This document shows, piece after piece, positions 7,560 to 16,697 of a DNA stretch of 64,000 nucleotides. Position numbers and translations under genes: made by a program. How positions within the stretch are numbered: the stretch's first letter is position 1; every line of letters starts with the position of its first letter. Location of the stretch: NCBI RefSeq assembly GCF_016698665.1, contig NZ_CP068046.1, forward strand, positions 2,728,001 through 2,792,000, written 5' to 3'. The notes beneath the pieces were generated by a model, which did no database searches, had not been told where the DNA came from, and saw only the letters and a program-made list of their open reading frames with translations. This DNA is from Devosia rhizoryzae. GTDB lineage: Bacteria; Pseudomonadota; Alphaproteobacteria; Rhizobiales; Devosiaceae.

Positions 7560-9857
7560 CTATGCGTCTGCCAAGTGCTCTATTGCCGCTGCCACTTCAC
7601 GATCGGCTTGCTCGACCCTGGGCCGCAGATACGCGTCGTGTATGCGCTGCGCCCGTGCCAGCTCGTCGGCAAGCGGCTGATAAACGCCCCGTCGACCGTT
7701 GGCCCATTGCTGTTCCAGCAGACCGTTCTGGCAGGGCCGGTCGTCGTCCCAGCCGAAATGGTTGAGCACGGGGTAAAGGCAGAGCCCTTCCATCGGCACA
7801 CCCTTGGCGCGGGCCAGTTCCAGTTCGGCCGCGACATAGGCCAGCCAGGCTGGGCGCCGGTCGAACTCGATGCCGGTTTCAGCCAGAAGGATGGGCCTGC
7901 CGTAGCGGCCGTAGATTTCCATCAGCAGGCGATGGAGCGAGCGATAGAGCGGGTGGCCGATATCGATCGGCGGGCCGCCATGGATCCACTGGTTGTTGAA
8001 GTAGTAATTGACCCCGACGATATCGAGCAGGTCCGGCTGGCCGCCCAGTTGCGGCCAGGCATGGCCGGCGATCATGTCCCAGGATTGATACTGCGCCTGG
8101 CGGTGCCCTTCGGCCGCCCAGAATTCGTGACGTCGGCCGGGATCGGTGATGACGTTGATGGCGGGATCGGCATGAACGAAGCGGGCGCGCGGATCGACAT
8201 CGCGGATGGCATGCATGGCCGCGATCGAGGCGCGGACCAGCTGCACCTTGAGTTCATAGCCACGGCCATTGGCGAAGGGATTGAGATAGCCCGCATCGCC
8301 GCCGCCCCAGGCCGAGAACGACACCTCGTTGACCGGGCAATAAAAGGGCACGTCGTCGCTCTGCTCACGCACCCGCTGTGCAGCGGCGCGGGCAAAACGG
8401 GCGAAACGGTCGACGAATTGGGGGCGCCAGATATCGATGTCATCAGGCCAACCATAATGGAACAGATCCCAGATGACCTGCGTGCCGGCCGCCTTAGCTG
8501 CGCTGAGCATGGGGTCGATGCTGGACCAATCATAGCTTCCCGGCGAGCTCTCGATCAGGTGCCAACGGAAGCCGTCGCGCACCGTGCGAATGCCGAGCTT
8601 GCCCAGTTGCCGGTAGTCAGCCTCGGCATAAAGGTCGTGCTTGCTGGAATCGATGATATCGAGACGCCGGCCATAACGCAGCCGGTGGGTCGAGCATTCG
8701 AAGCCGCCCTGCCAATAGGAGCGAAAGATCTTTGGGGCCGGTGCCGGCACCCGTTCGGCCATGACCGCGTCGAAGAGCTCGGCCCATTGCGGCAGGACAG
8801 CCTGGATACTGTACCGTGTTTCGACCGAGCGGCGCAGCGCGCTGCCAAGCTGGTGGCGCAGCTTGGAGCTGTCGATCAGCCTCAGCATAGACTTGGCCAC
8901 GTCTGCCGGGCTTTCATGCGGCACGAAGAGGCCGGACACGCCTTCTTCGATTTGCTGCAGCGCGCCGTTGTCGGGCGTCGCGATCACGGGCAGGCTCGCC
9001 GCACCGGCTTCGGCAATCACATGCGGCATGCCTTCGCCGCGCGACAGCCAGACGAAAATGTCGAGCGCCATCAAAATGGCCGGGACATCGGAGCGGTCGC
9101 CCAAAAAGCGCAGATTGGCTTCGAGCTTACGCTCGTGCGTAAGTGTGTGGAGCTGATCGGCATAGTGCGGCATGAAGGCGTCTGGGCCGCCCACTATGAG
9201 GAACTGCGCTCCTGGACGCTGTTGATGAACGATCGCGGCAGCTTCGATGAAGTCTTCGACGCGCTTCTTGCTGTCCAGTCGACCGACCCAGCCGATCAGG
9301 GGGACATCGGCGGCGATGCCCAATTCGGCCCGTAAGCGGCTGCGGTCTTCGGCGTGAAAGGCACCGAGATCGACCATGGAGGGGATTTCGAGCGCATGGT
9401 GTTCGCGGCCGGCCATTTTGCCGGCAGCGGCATCGCGGATGGTCTTGCAGACGCCGACATAGCGATTGGTGAAATGCTTAGGGCCCGCCAGCGCTTCGGA
9501 AACGAGCCCGCCATGTTCGATCAGCGGCGGACGCAGATGCGCCCGCTCGAGTGCGGGATAGATATCTGCAACGTTCTGGCAGGAAACGACGATGTCGTAA
9601 TCGGCCACCTTACGCGACAGGTAGTCGATCGTGTCTTCGAAGGAGAGCCCATAGGGCACCGTATCGACATTGACGCCCAGATGGCGAAGCTGATCGTGGC
9701 TTTGCTCCGGCATGCCGTCCTTGCGGAAGCAGGCGACCACATCGATGCGGTATTTTGTGCGATCGAGATGCTCGGCAAGGAGCCGCACTTCAGTCTCCTC
9801 GCCGCCAACGACGAGCCAGGCAAAAACGAAAAGGATGCGCGTCGGTTCGCTGCTCAC
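7560..9857 (-). CDS. Fusion: GT4 glycosyltransferase plus clan GH-A hydrolase-like domain
   Basis: This 765-residue protein joins two enzymes. Residues 1-370 are a GT-B glycosyltransferase of the GT4 type: glycine-rich N-terminal loop (VVGGEE, 17-22), GWVGRLDSKKRV (189-200) and an EX7E motif (E275/E283). Residues 380-740 form a TIM barrel like the next gene's product, with N510-E511 in CPVNEV (acid/base) and E660 in LLAETG (nucleophile). A transferase and a hydrolase in one chain suggests that a glycan is extended and trimmed or transglycosylated in one step; this is inference. There is no signal peptide. ATG 9857 overlaps the upstream stop by 4 bases (ATGA). Confidence 0.8.
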   Translation of the reverse strand: MSSEPTRILFVFAWLVVGGEETEVRLLAEHLDRTKYRIDVVACFRKDGMPEQSHDQLRHLGVNVDTVPYGLSFEDTIDYLSRKVADYDIVVSCQNVADIYPALERAHLRPPLIEHGGLVSEALAGPKHFTNRYVGVCKTIRDAAAGKMAGREHHALEIPSMVDLGAFHAEDRSRLRAELGIAADVPLIGWVGRLDSKKRVEDFIEAAAIVHQQRPGAQFLIVGGPDAFMPHYADQLHTLTHERKLEANLRFLGDRSDVPAILMALDIFVWLSRGEGMPHVIAEAGAASLPVIATPDNGALQQIEEGVSGLFVPHESPADVAKSMLRLIDSSKLRHQLGSALRRSVETRYSIQAVLPQWAELFDAVMAERVPAPAPKIFRSYWQGGFECSTHRLRYGRRLDIIDSSKHDLYAEADYRQLGKLGIRTVRDGFRWHLIESSPGSYDWSSIDPMLSAAKAAGTQVIWDLFHYGWPDDIDIWRPQFVDRFARFARAAAQRVREQSDDVPFYCPVNEVSFSAWGGGDAGYLNPFANGRGYELKVQLVRASIAAMHAIRDVDPRARFVHADPAINVITDPGRRHEFWAAEGHRQAQYQSWDMIAGHAWPQLGGQPDLLDIVGVNYYFNNQWIHGGPPIDIGHPLYRSLHRLLMEIYGRYGRPILLAETGIEFDRRPAWLAYVAAELELARAKGVPMEGLCLYPVLNHFGWDDDRPCQNGLLEQQWANGRRGVYQPLADELARAQRIHDAYLRPRVEQADREVAAAIEHLADA

Positions 9858-10948
9858 TCGGCCACCTGGAAGACGATCTGCATGAATTCGGGGCGGCGCT
9901 GCACCAGTTCACCCAAGAATGCCGGCCCATCGTCGAAGCGCACGATATGGGTAATCACCTCGCGCAAGACGGTCGGCTGCTCTTTGCGCAGCATGGAAAC
10001 GGTTTCCGCTCCGAGGCGGCGCCGGTCCCAGAGGTGACCGAGCCCGCGCGGCACGCGATTGATCTGCGCGCAGCGGATTGCCAGGCCGTTGTGGTGGAAT
10101 TCTTCGCCGAGGCGGAGGTCGTCGGCGCCGCCCTGGTAGAAGGCCAGATCGATCACCGTGCCCTGTGGCCTCAGCGCACGCAGCGCGGAGTGAAGGCTGC
10201 CGGAATGGGCGCGGGTCTGAAACACGAAGTCCGCGCCGCGCTCGCCGCCGCTGTGCCAATGGGTGCGGGCATAGTGCCAGGCGTCGTCCTCGTGCATGGC
10301 AAGAAAACCCATGGCCTCGAGACGCTCGCGCCGCCAGGGCGAAGGATCGGCGACCAGCACTTCGGAGGCGCCGGCCTGGCGCGCGAACAGTGCCGTCATC
10401 AGCCCGACGGCACCGGCGCCGATCACCAGCACCGGCTTGTCGGTCAACGATTGGCCGAGGCGCGTCACCTGGGTGCCGAAATGCTCGGCATCGGCATGAA
10501 GAATGCCATTAGCGGCGATCGGGCCCATTTGCGCGACAAACACGCCGAGCACCGGGTCTAGGTCGTCGGGCATCGGGATCAGGACGTCGCGGCTGGGGTC
10601 GGCCGTGTGGCCTGTCTTGTGCCCGAAGGTGGTCGCCAGGATCTGGCCGCGATGGAAAGCCGGGTCGCGGCTATCGACGACGCGTGCGACTTCCATATAG
10701 CCCAGGAACGGGACCGGGAAGTGAAGGCTCGGCTCTCCCGGCACGAAGACCCCGCGATCGCCATCCCAGCGGGAATGGAAATAGGGGTTGGTGTGCTTCA
10801 TGAAGGTCAGCTCGGTGCCGGCAGAAAAGCCGGTATAGAGCGTTTCGAGCCGTACATGGCCGTGCGCCGGATCTCCCTCATTATAGGAGATGATCGAGGC
10901 CTGGCCCTCGCGTTCGATGCCGAGGGAGCGAATTTGTCGTTCGGACAT
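9854..10948 (-). CDS. MDR-superfamily (zinc-alcohol-dehydrogenase-like) oxidoreductase
   Basis: The 364-residue protein has the medium-chain dehydrogenase layout: GroES-like domain (about 25-150) and a Rossmann domain with VIGAGAVGLM near residue 175. The usual catalytic zinc cysteine (GICGTD context) is replaced by TGFSAGTEL, and the GHE motif by GYMEVARV, so the catalytic zinc appears lost. Such zinc-less MDR proteins often occur with Gfo/Idh/MocA enzymes in glycan clusters and probably act on sugar or polyol hydroxyls with NAD(P). It overlaps the GT-GH gene by 4 bases and follows the Gfo gene by 6. Confidence 0.75.
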   Translation of the reverse strand: MSERQIRSLGIEREGQASIISYNEGDPAHGHVRLETLYTGFSAGTELTFMKHTNPYFHSRWDGDRGVFVPGEPSLHFPVPFLGYMEVARVVDSRDPAFHRGQILATTFGHKTGHTADPSRDVLIPMPDDLDPVLGVFVAQMGPIAANGILHADAEHFGTQVTRLGQSLTDKPVLVIGAGAVGLMTALFARQAGASEVLVADPSPWRRERLEAMGFLAMHEDDAWHYARTHWHSGGERGADFVFQTRAHSGSLHSALRALRPQGTVIDLAFYQGGADDLRLGEEFHHNGLAIRCAQINRVPRGLGHLWDRRRLGAETVSMLRKEQPTVLREVITHIVRFDDGPAFLGELVQRRPEFMQIVFQVAE

Positions 10949-10954
10949 CTGGGC

Positions 10955-11929
10955 CTACTTACCGGCAGGAATGTCGATGGCACGGCCTTCGCGGGCGGAC
11001 TGGTTGATGGCCAGTGCCACGCGATGGGTCTTGAGCGCCTCGCCGTAAGAACAGCGGATGCGATTGGGCTCGCCGCGCACCGCGTCGATGAAATCGCGAT
11101 CTTCGCGCCAGACCGGATCGCCCTGCGCATGCTGCACCGGGCGACCGGCGCCGACATCGATCATGATGTCATGGTCGGTCAGTTCCAAAGCCAGGCCTTC
11201 GCCGAAGACATGGAGGCCGACGCGGTGGCCCCAGTTGAGGAGGCAGGTGGAGGCAAGATTGCCGATGGCACCATTGGCGAAGCGCAGGCTTGCCGTGCTG
11301 GCCGTCGCGACATCGAGGCCCGGAAACTGCTCGCGGTCCTTGTGCCCGGCAAGGCCAAAAACCTGGGTCACGTCGCCGGCAAGATAGCGTGCGAGATCGA
11401 TGATATGGGTCGTTTGCTCGACCATCTGACCGCCGGACTGGTCCTGATGCCACCACCATTGCGGCGGCGGCGTTGAATCAAGCCAATAACCTGACAACAG
11501 CTGCGGCGGGCGGTCAGCGAGGCGCCGGCGGGCTTCCTCGACGGTGTCGATATAGCGCCAGTGATAGCCGACGGCGGTGACAAGATCGGCCGCTTCCACC
11601 TGAGAGGCAACGTCTTCGGCAATGTCGATATCGAGCGAGAGCGGCTTTTCGACAAAGAAGGGCAGGCCGCGCGCAATTGCCAGCCGTTCGGGTTCGCCAT
11701 GCGCAAACGGCGGGATGCAGATGTAAACTGCGTCAAGATTGGGATCGTCGAGCAACTCTGCGAAGTTTCCATACGCACGTGCCCCAAAGCGGCCTGCGGA
11801 CTGCACCGCGCGGTCGACATCGGGATCGGCAAAGCCCACGAGCTCGACATCGTCAAGTTGTTCGAGCACGCCGAGATGGCGCTGGGCGATGCCGCCCGCG
11901 CCGATAAAGCCGAGACGTGTCTTGTTCAT
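10955..11929 (-). CDS. Gfo/Idh/MocA family oxidoreductase
   Basis: The 324-residue protein has the N-terminal NAD(P)-binding fold (FIGAGGIAQRH at 8-18), the family EKP motif (VEKPLSLD near 100) with its active-site lysine, and a C-terminal substrate domain with the conserved GGQMVEQTTHIIDLARY helix containing the likely catalytic histidine. These enzymes oxidise or reduce sugars, nucleotide-sugars or inositols. Sitting between glycosyltransferases it probably makes a modified sugar donor or acts on the growing glycan. It overlaps the upstream GT4 gene by 4 bases. Confidence 0.85.
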   Translation of the reverse strand: MNKTRLGFIGAGGIAQRHLGVLEQLDDVELVGFADPDVDRAVQSAGRFGARAYGNFAELLDDPNLDAVYICIPPFAHGEPERLAIARGLPFFVEKPLSLDIDIAEDVASQVEAADLVTAVGYHWRYIDTVEEARRRLADRPPQLLSGYWLDSTPPPQWWWHQDQSGGQMVEQTTHIIDLARYLAGDVTQVFGLAGHKDREQFPGLDVATASTASLRFANGAIGNLASTCLLNWGHRVGLHVFGEGLALELTDHDIMIDVGAGRPVQHAQGDPVWREDRDFIDAVRGEPNRIRCSYGEALKTHRVALAINQSAREGRAIDIPAGK

Positions 11930-13029
11930 AGTTGTGCGCCTCGTTGTCCGGGTCGTTTGATCAATGTCTGGTAGATGGCCGAGGTCTCGTCAGCCATGCG
12001 CTGCGCCGTGAACCGCTCGGCAAAGCGGGCCTTCGAGCCCTCCCCTGCCGTCTTGGCAAGCGTTGCATCCGTCAAGGCGTCGATGATGCCGGCGCTGAGA
12101 GCTTCCGCATCGCCGGGAGCGACGAGGAATGCATGCTCGCTACCCAGCGCCTCCACATTGCCGCCTGCCGTCGTCGCAACGATCGGCAAGCCGGCAGAAG
12201 CTGCTTCCAGCAGCGCCAGCGACAGGCCCTCGAAATGCGAGGGCAGAACGAAAACGTCGGCTGCGGCCAGGAGGTCTGCCACGTCGGTGCGGTGACCGAG
12301 AAGTTTCACCCTCTCGGCAAGCCCAGCCTCGGCGATCGCCGCTTCGATGGCGGCTGCCTCGGGTCCGGTCCCGACCAGAGCAAACCTGGTCCGTGGCTCT
12401 TGCTGCAACACCGTAGCCGCTGCCTCGACCAGGAGGTCATAGCCCTTTTGCGCCGTGAACCGGGCGATGGTCAGCACCAGCTTTTCACCGGCACCAACGC
12501 CAAGGCCGGCACGAACTTCGTCCCGCCCCTGCGTCGCAACCTTGGGCATGACCCCATTGCGCACGGTGCGAATAGCGCCCCTGCCTTTGCCGGCATGCGT
12601 TTGCGCCACGGCATTGGACACAGCGATACGGCTATCGACCGAGAGCAGCATGGCGCGATATTCGGCCTGCTGCACGACATCGGTCAAAAGATACGGCAGA
12701 TGCTCGGTGCGCACCACCGGCGCCCCGGCGGCATGCGCTGCACGCACCAGGCCATGACCCTCCCAGCCGATGCCGGCATGGACATGGACGAGGTCGGGTT
12801 CATAACTCGCGAGCCAGTTCCGAAACGCGTCCATTCGACCCAGATCGAAGCGCTTGATGCGAAGGCCAAGCTCGGCCGCCTCGCTCAGCAGTTTGTTACC
12901 ACCTTCCCCCTCGGGCGCGGCGATAAGGATGTCAAAATCGGCGGCAAGCGTGGCGCCAAGTGTTAGCATATGCGCGCCCATGCCGGACGGCTCGGTGCTG
13001 TCGGTCACCAGAACGATACGCTGCTTCAC
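11926..13029 (-). CDS. GT4 family glycosyltransferase
   Basis: The 367-residue GT-B protein has an N-terminal acceptor domain with the glycine-containing loop (EPSGMGAHML, 13-22) and a C-terminal nucleotide-sugar domain with LTIARFTAQKGYDLL, GTGPE and the EX7E-type FEGLSLALLEAASAG block. It should transfer a hexose from a nucleotide sugar to a lipid- or glycan-linked acceptor at the cytoplasmic face. Sugar and acceptor cannot be read from sequence. ATGA overlaps at both ends show tight translational coupling within the operon. Confidence 0.85.
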   Translation of the reverse strand: MKQRIVLVTDSTEPSGMGAHMLTLGATLAADFDILIAAPEGEGGNKLLSEAAELGLRIKRFDLGRMDAFRNWLASYEPDLVHVHAGIGWEGHGLVRAAHAAGAPVVRTEHLPYLLTDVVQQAEYRAMLLSVDSRIAVSNAVAQTHAGKGRGAIRTVRNGVMPKVATQGRDEVRAGLGVGAGEKLVLTIARFTAQKGYDLLVEAAATVLQQEPRTRFALVGTGPEAAAIEAAIAEAGLAERVKLLGHRTDVADLLAAADVFVLPSHFEGLSLALLEAASAGLPIVATTAGGNVEALGSEHAFLVAPGDAEALSAGIIDALTDATLAKTAGEGSKARFAERFTAQRMADETSAIYQTLIKRPGQRGAQL

Positions 13030-15347
13030 GCCGTCACCGCCGCCTGTTCGCGCGCTTCGGTCGCAGTGGTCATGCGACGATAGGTGGCGAGCGCCTGACC
13101 CACGACCTGATCCATGTTGTAGTAGCGATAGGTGCCAAGCCGGCCGACAAACGTGACGTTCCCCTGCTCCTTGGCCAGCGCCTCATATTGCTTGTAAAGC
13201 GCCGCATTTTCGGGCCGAGGAATGGGGTAATAGGGATCGCCGTCGGCTTGCGGAAACTCGTAAGTAATGCTGGTTTTCTGATGCACCTGGCCCGTCAGGT
13301 GCTTGTATTCGGTGATACGAGTATAGGGCACCGAAGGGTCCGGATAGTTGACCACTGCAACCGGCTGGAAGCGGCGCTGGTTCAGCGTCTCATGCTGGAA
13401 GCGCAGGCTGCGGTAAGGCAGCTTTCCGAAGCGATGGCCAAAATATTCGTCGATCGGACCGGTATAAATGATCTTGGGCGCAGTCTGGTCGGCAGCAAGG
13501 TCCTGGTAGTCGACGCCCAGCGCCAGCTCGATATTGTCGTGATCAAGCATGTTTTCGAACATGGCCGTATAGCCATGCAGCGGCATGGCTTGGAAGCTGT
13601 CGAGGAAGTAGCGGTCGTCGTCATTGAAGCGTGTTGGCACGCGGGCGGTTACCGCCTTGTCGAGTTCGCTCGGATCGATGCCCCACTGCTTGCGTGAATA
13701 GCCCTCGAAGAAGGTGCGATAAAGCTCCGTGCCGACCTGGTTGATCACCACGTCGCGCGAGGTGCGGATGGTCTCGATCGGCTCAGCGCGCGAGCGCAGG
13801 AAAGCTTCCGTGTCCGCATCATTGCGCAGATCAAGACCGTAGAGTGCGTTAAGCGTCGTGCGGTTGATCGGCATTGGCACAAGCTGCTGCCCCACTTGCG
13901 CCAGCACCCGGTGCTCGTAGGGGCGCCACGCTGTAAAGCGGGAGAGATAGGTGACGATGTCGTGGCTATTGGTGTGAAAGATGTGCGGCCCATATTTGTG
14001 CACCAGCACACCCGCGGCATCCTGGTGATCATAGGCATTGCCGCCGATATGGGGGCGCCGGTCGCAGAGCAAGACGCGCTTGCCAGAGCCTGCGGCCAGG
14101 CGTTCTGCCAAGACGCTGCCGGCAAGACCGGCGCCAACGATGAGATAATCATAAGGGCCCTTGCGCCCTGACCGGTGCACAGCCGGGGCAGCGGGCGGAT
14201 TGTCCCGCCGATCCATGGCCTGACTCAACAGGTCGTTCATGCGGCGATGGGTTTCGTCCCAGCTCATGGAAGCGAGCTTGCGGTCCACAGCGGGCATCAA
14301 GGGCGTGATGTCGGTTGCGAGCGCGGCCTCGCAGGCTGCAACGAACGCCTCTGCCGTGTCGGCGATATGGACGGCTTCGACGTCGCCATAGGTCGCAATG
14401 ACGTCGACGATAGGCGTCGAGACAACGGGCAGGCCGGCAGCGAGATATTCCGGCGTTTTGGTGGGGCTGATGAAGCGTGTCGCCTCGTTGATGGCAAAGG
14501 GCATCAGCGCCACGTCCCAGGCCGCCAGGCATCCTGGCAGGTCGGCATAGGCGCGCGGACCCATGAAATGAAGGTTCGGCACGCGCGGCAGATCATCCGG
14601 CCCGATCTTGGCCAGGGGTCCAACTATGACGATGGACCAATCCGGACGCGCACGGGCAAGCTTTTCGAGCAGCGGCAGATCGATGCGCTCGTCGATCACC
14701 CCATAGAAGCCAAGCTTCTTGCCTGGAAGCGCCGCCATTTCCGGCGCCGGCGCGATGCCGCCGCGCGCGGTTCGGAAATGGCCAAGTTCCACGCCCGAGG
14801 GGAAGAGATGGATATTATCGTGCTGGTTCTTGCGTGCCTGGTAAAGGCTCGAGCCGCCGGTCAGCACCAGATCGGCGCGCGCCATCAATTCGGCTTCCAG
14901 CTCCTTGAGACCCGCTGGGGCAAAGCGGAAATTGGCCAGCTCGTCCATGCAGTCGTAGACCACCGCTGCCGCATCAACGTGACGGGCAAAGGTGAACATT
15001 GGCGGGCTATAGAACCACAAGACGGGCTTGGTGACCTTGTTGAGCCGCATCAGCAAGTCGAGCAGATGGCGCAAGCCTTCGTTGCGGGCCGTTTCATCCC
15101 ACCAATGGGGAATGCGCGGACGGACCGAGACAATCTCGGTGCCGGCATAGGGATGGTATTCGAGGTAAGGCGTGTGGTGATCGGTGGGGATGAATTCTTC
15201 GAAGAAGAAGATCTGCCGCGTGCGGCCGAAACGGTTCATCAGGTGCTGCGGACGCTGCAGCACGAAATCCCAGCGAAGATGCGAAAAACAGATCAGCGGC
15301 GTGCTGTCATTGCAGTTGAGCGACGAGGACAAGACTTGCTCGTTCAT
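13026..15347 (-). CDS. Fusion: glycosyltransferase plus UDP-galactopyranose mutase
   Basis: The 773-residue protein has a GT-B glycosyltransferase half (about 15-385; CFSHLRWDFVLQRPQHL start, FYGVIDERIDLPLL, and PTKTPEYLAAGLPVVST in the donor domain) and a UDP-galactopyranose mutase half (about 398-773; YLIVGAGLAGSVLAERL FAD loop, IGGNAYD, KYGPHIFHT). The mutase converts UDP-galactopyranose to UDP-galactofuranose with reduced FAD, so the fused transferase may use UDP-galactofuranose directly. This is the strongest clue that the operon makes a galactofuranose-containing glycan. ATG 15347 is chosen over an in-frame ATG at 15377, which would overlap the upstream gene. Confidence 0.85.
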   Translation of the reverse strand: MNEQVLSSSLNCNDSTPLICFSHLRWDFVLQRPQHLMNRFGRTRQIFFFEEFIPTDHHTPYLEYHPYAGTEIVSVRPRIPHWWDETARNEGLRHLLDLLMRLNKVTKPVLWFYSPPMFTFARHVDAAAVVYDCMDELANFRFAPAGLKELEAELMARADLVLTGGSSLYQARKNQHDNIHLFPSGVELGHFRTARGGIAPAPEMAALPGKKLGFYGVIDERIDLPLLEKLARARPDWSIVIVGPLAKIGPDDLPRVPNLHFMGPRAYADLPGCLAAWDVALMPFAINEATRFISPTKTPEYLAAGLPVVSTPIVDVIATYGDVEAVHIADTAEAFVAACEAALATDITPLMPAVDRKLASMSWDETHRRMNDLLSQAMDRRDNPPAAPAVHRSGRKGPYDYLIVGAGLAGSVLAERLAAGSGKRVLLCDRRPHIGGNAYDHQDAAGVLVHKYGPHIFHTNSHDIVTYLSRFTAWRPYEHRVLAQVGQQLVPMPINRTTLNALYGLDLRNDADTEAFLRSRAEPIETIRTSRDVVINQVGTELYRTFFEGYSRKQWGIDPSELDKAVTARVPTRFNDDDRYFLDSFQAMPLHGYTAMFENMLDHDNIELALGVDYQDLAADQTAPKIIYTGPIDEYFGHRFGKLPYRSLRFQHETLNQRRFQPVAVVNYPDPSVPYTRITEYKHLTGQVHQKTSITYEFPQADGDPYYPIPRPENAALYKQYEALAKEQGNVTFVGRLGTYRYYNMDQVVGQALATYRRMTTATEAREQAAVTA

Positions 15348-15354
15348 GGCGATC

Positions 15355-16524
15355 TCACACGAGCTCGAGTTGTGCATGCTGGGCCCGAAGCGCCGGTACG
15401 GGAGCGATCAGGTCAGCAAGCTTGGAAATGGAATGGGGCCAGGTCCAGCGATCAAGGACTGTCTGGCGGGGTGAGAAATCGCTGCGCCCAAGCGCTTCGA
15501 TGATGCCCTGCTCGAACCGGTCGCCAGGCACGGCAATGCCGGTTTGCGGCAGGATATATTGGAGACCACAGCGCAATTCGGCATTCGCAACGACCGGCAG
15601 GCCCGCGAGCATATATTCGGTAAGGATCGCCGGGGCACCATCGTCGACGCCGCAGACCACGCCTACACGTGCCGCGTTCATCAGCCGGTTGACCTCGGCA
15701 TGAGACACGCCGGGCGGGCCGACGAATTCGACATCGAGTCCACGCTCCGCCGCTTGGTGCCGCAAGCGGTCGCTGTCCTCGCCGTAGCCGATCACGCAGA
15801 GGGCCTTGAGCGGCCGCGGCGAACGCGCCAGCGCATTGAGCAGGACGTCGTGCCGCTTATAGGGCTGCGCCGCCGCCACATAGATGACGTCGAAGCGCTT
15901 CTCGATTTCAGCAAGGGGAAAAAAGGTCTCGGGCGACGCAAATTCAGGGCCGATCGGCATGATCGCCGTTTGCATCCCCGGATGGCGCGCCTCGACCTCA
16001 TCACTCTGCCACTGCGCCCCGGTGATCACGAGATCAAAGTGCTGGCTGACCTCGGGCGGCACGCGCAAGGAAGGAGCATCGATCGAGTTGTAGATAATGA
16101 AGCTCTCGCCGCAAGCTTCCAGCAGCGCCTCGGATACGCCCAGGCCCCAAACCGCCAAAATGGCAGGGGCACCATGCTGGCGCACAAAGTCGATCATGGA
16201 ATCGGAATGAAACGGAGCCTCCCCATGCATGGGAAAACTCCGCCGCGTCAGCATATCGCTCTCGCGCAGTGACGCCGGCGCGTTGCCGCGGTGGTGATGC
16301 CAGATTTCGGCAAAATCGGCCAGACCGTTGCGGACCGCAGCGAGGGGCAAGCGCTCGAGATAGCCACCAAGAACCGGCACGTTTCGCGCCGTGCTTGCCT
16401 CGGGCCTATGGGGGAGGTCTTGCGGCGTCACATAGGCCGGAGACGGCTGAGGTTCGACGAAATCACTGATGACCACGATGGCACGCGAAAGAGACGCCCC
16501 AGACTCCAAATCACCACGCTCCAA
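15355..16524 (-). CDS. Glycosyltransferase, first gene of the glycan operon
   Basis: The 389-residue protein has a GT-B fold; the donor domain is clear (VIYVAAAQPYKRHDVLLNAL, CVIGYGEDSDRL, and VVCGVDDGAPAILTEYMLAGLPVV near residues 295-315, an EX7E-like site). The N-terminal half is more divergent. It is the promoter-proximal gene of seven minus-strand genes (16524 to 6572), 7 bases before the GT-mutase fusion. The start is uncertain: TTG 16524 is the furthest plausible codon without a good ribosome-binding site, and GTG 16476 is an alternative. The promoter should lie in 16525-16697, shared with the divergent receiver gene. Confidence 0.75.
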   Translation of the reverse strand: MERGDLESGASLSRAIVVISDFVEPQPSPAYVTPQDLPHRPEASTARNVPVLGGYLERLPLAAVRNGLADFAEIWHHHRGNAPASLRESDMLTRRSFPMHGEAPFHSDSMIDFVRQHGAPAILAVWGLGVSEALLEACGESFIIYNSIDAPSLRVPPEVSQHFDLVITGAQWQSDEVEARHPGMQTAIMPIGPEFASPETFFPLAEIEKRFDVIYVAAAQPYKRHDVLLNALARSPRPLKALCVIGYGEDSDRLRHQAAERGLDVEFVGPPGVSHAEVNRLMNAARVGVVCGVDDGAPAILTEYMLAGLPVVANAELRCGLQYILPQTGIAVPGDRFEQGIIEALGRSDFSPRQTVLDRWTWPHSISKLADLIAPVPALRAQHAQLELV

Positions 16525-16697
16525 AGGGGCGACGGAGAATGCCTCGTCGCACAGAGTGTAGCCAATGGTCCAACTCGTTATTCGTTCCAGCGCCTTTCAC
16601 CCATGTTTGACTATTCAAATCATCACCAATCGTCCGCCTCCGGGAACCAAAGCTGCTTCTCCTCATTCCGGTGTGTTGGTTGCTGAAGGATCGCGCG

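Noticed and set aside
7575..9335. A 586-codon plus-strand frame inside the GT-GH fusion
   Set aside because: Antisense shadow with His/Gly/Ala-rich, domain-free translation.
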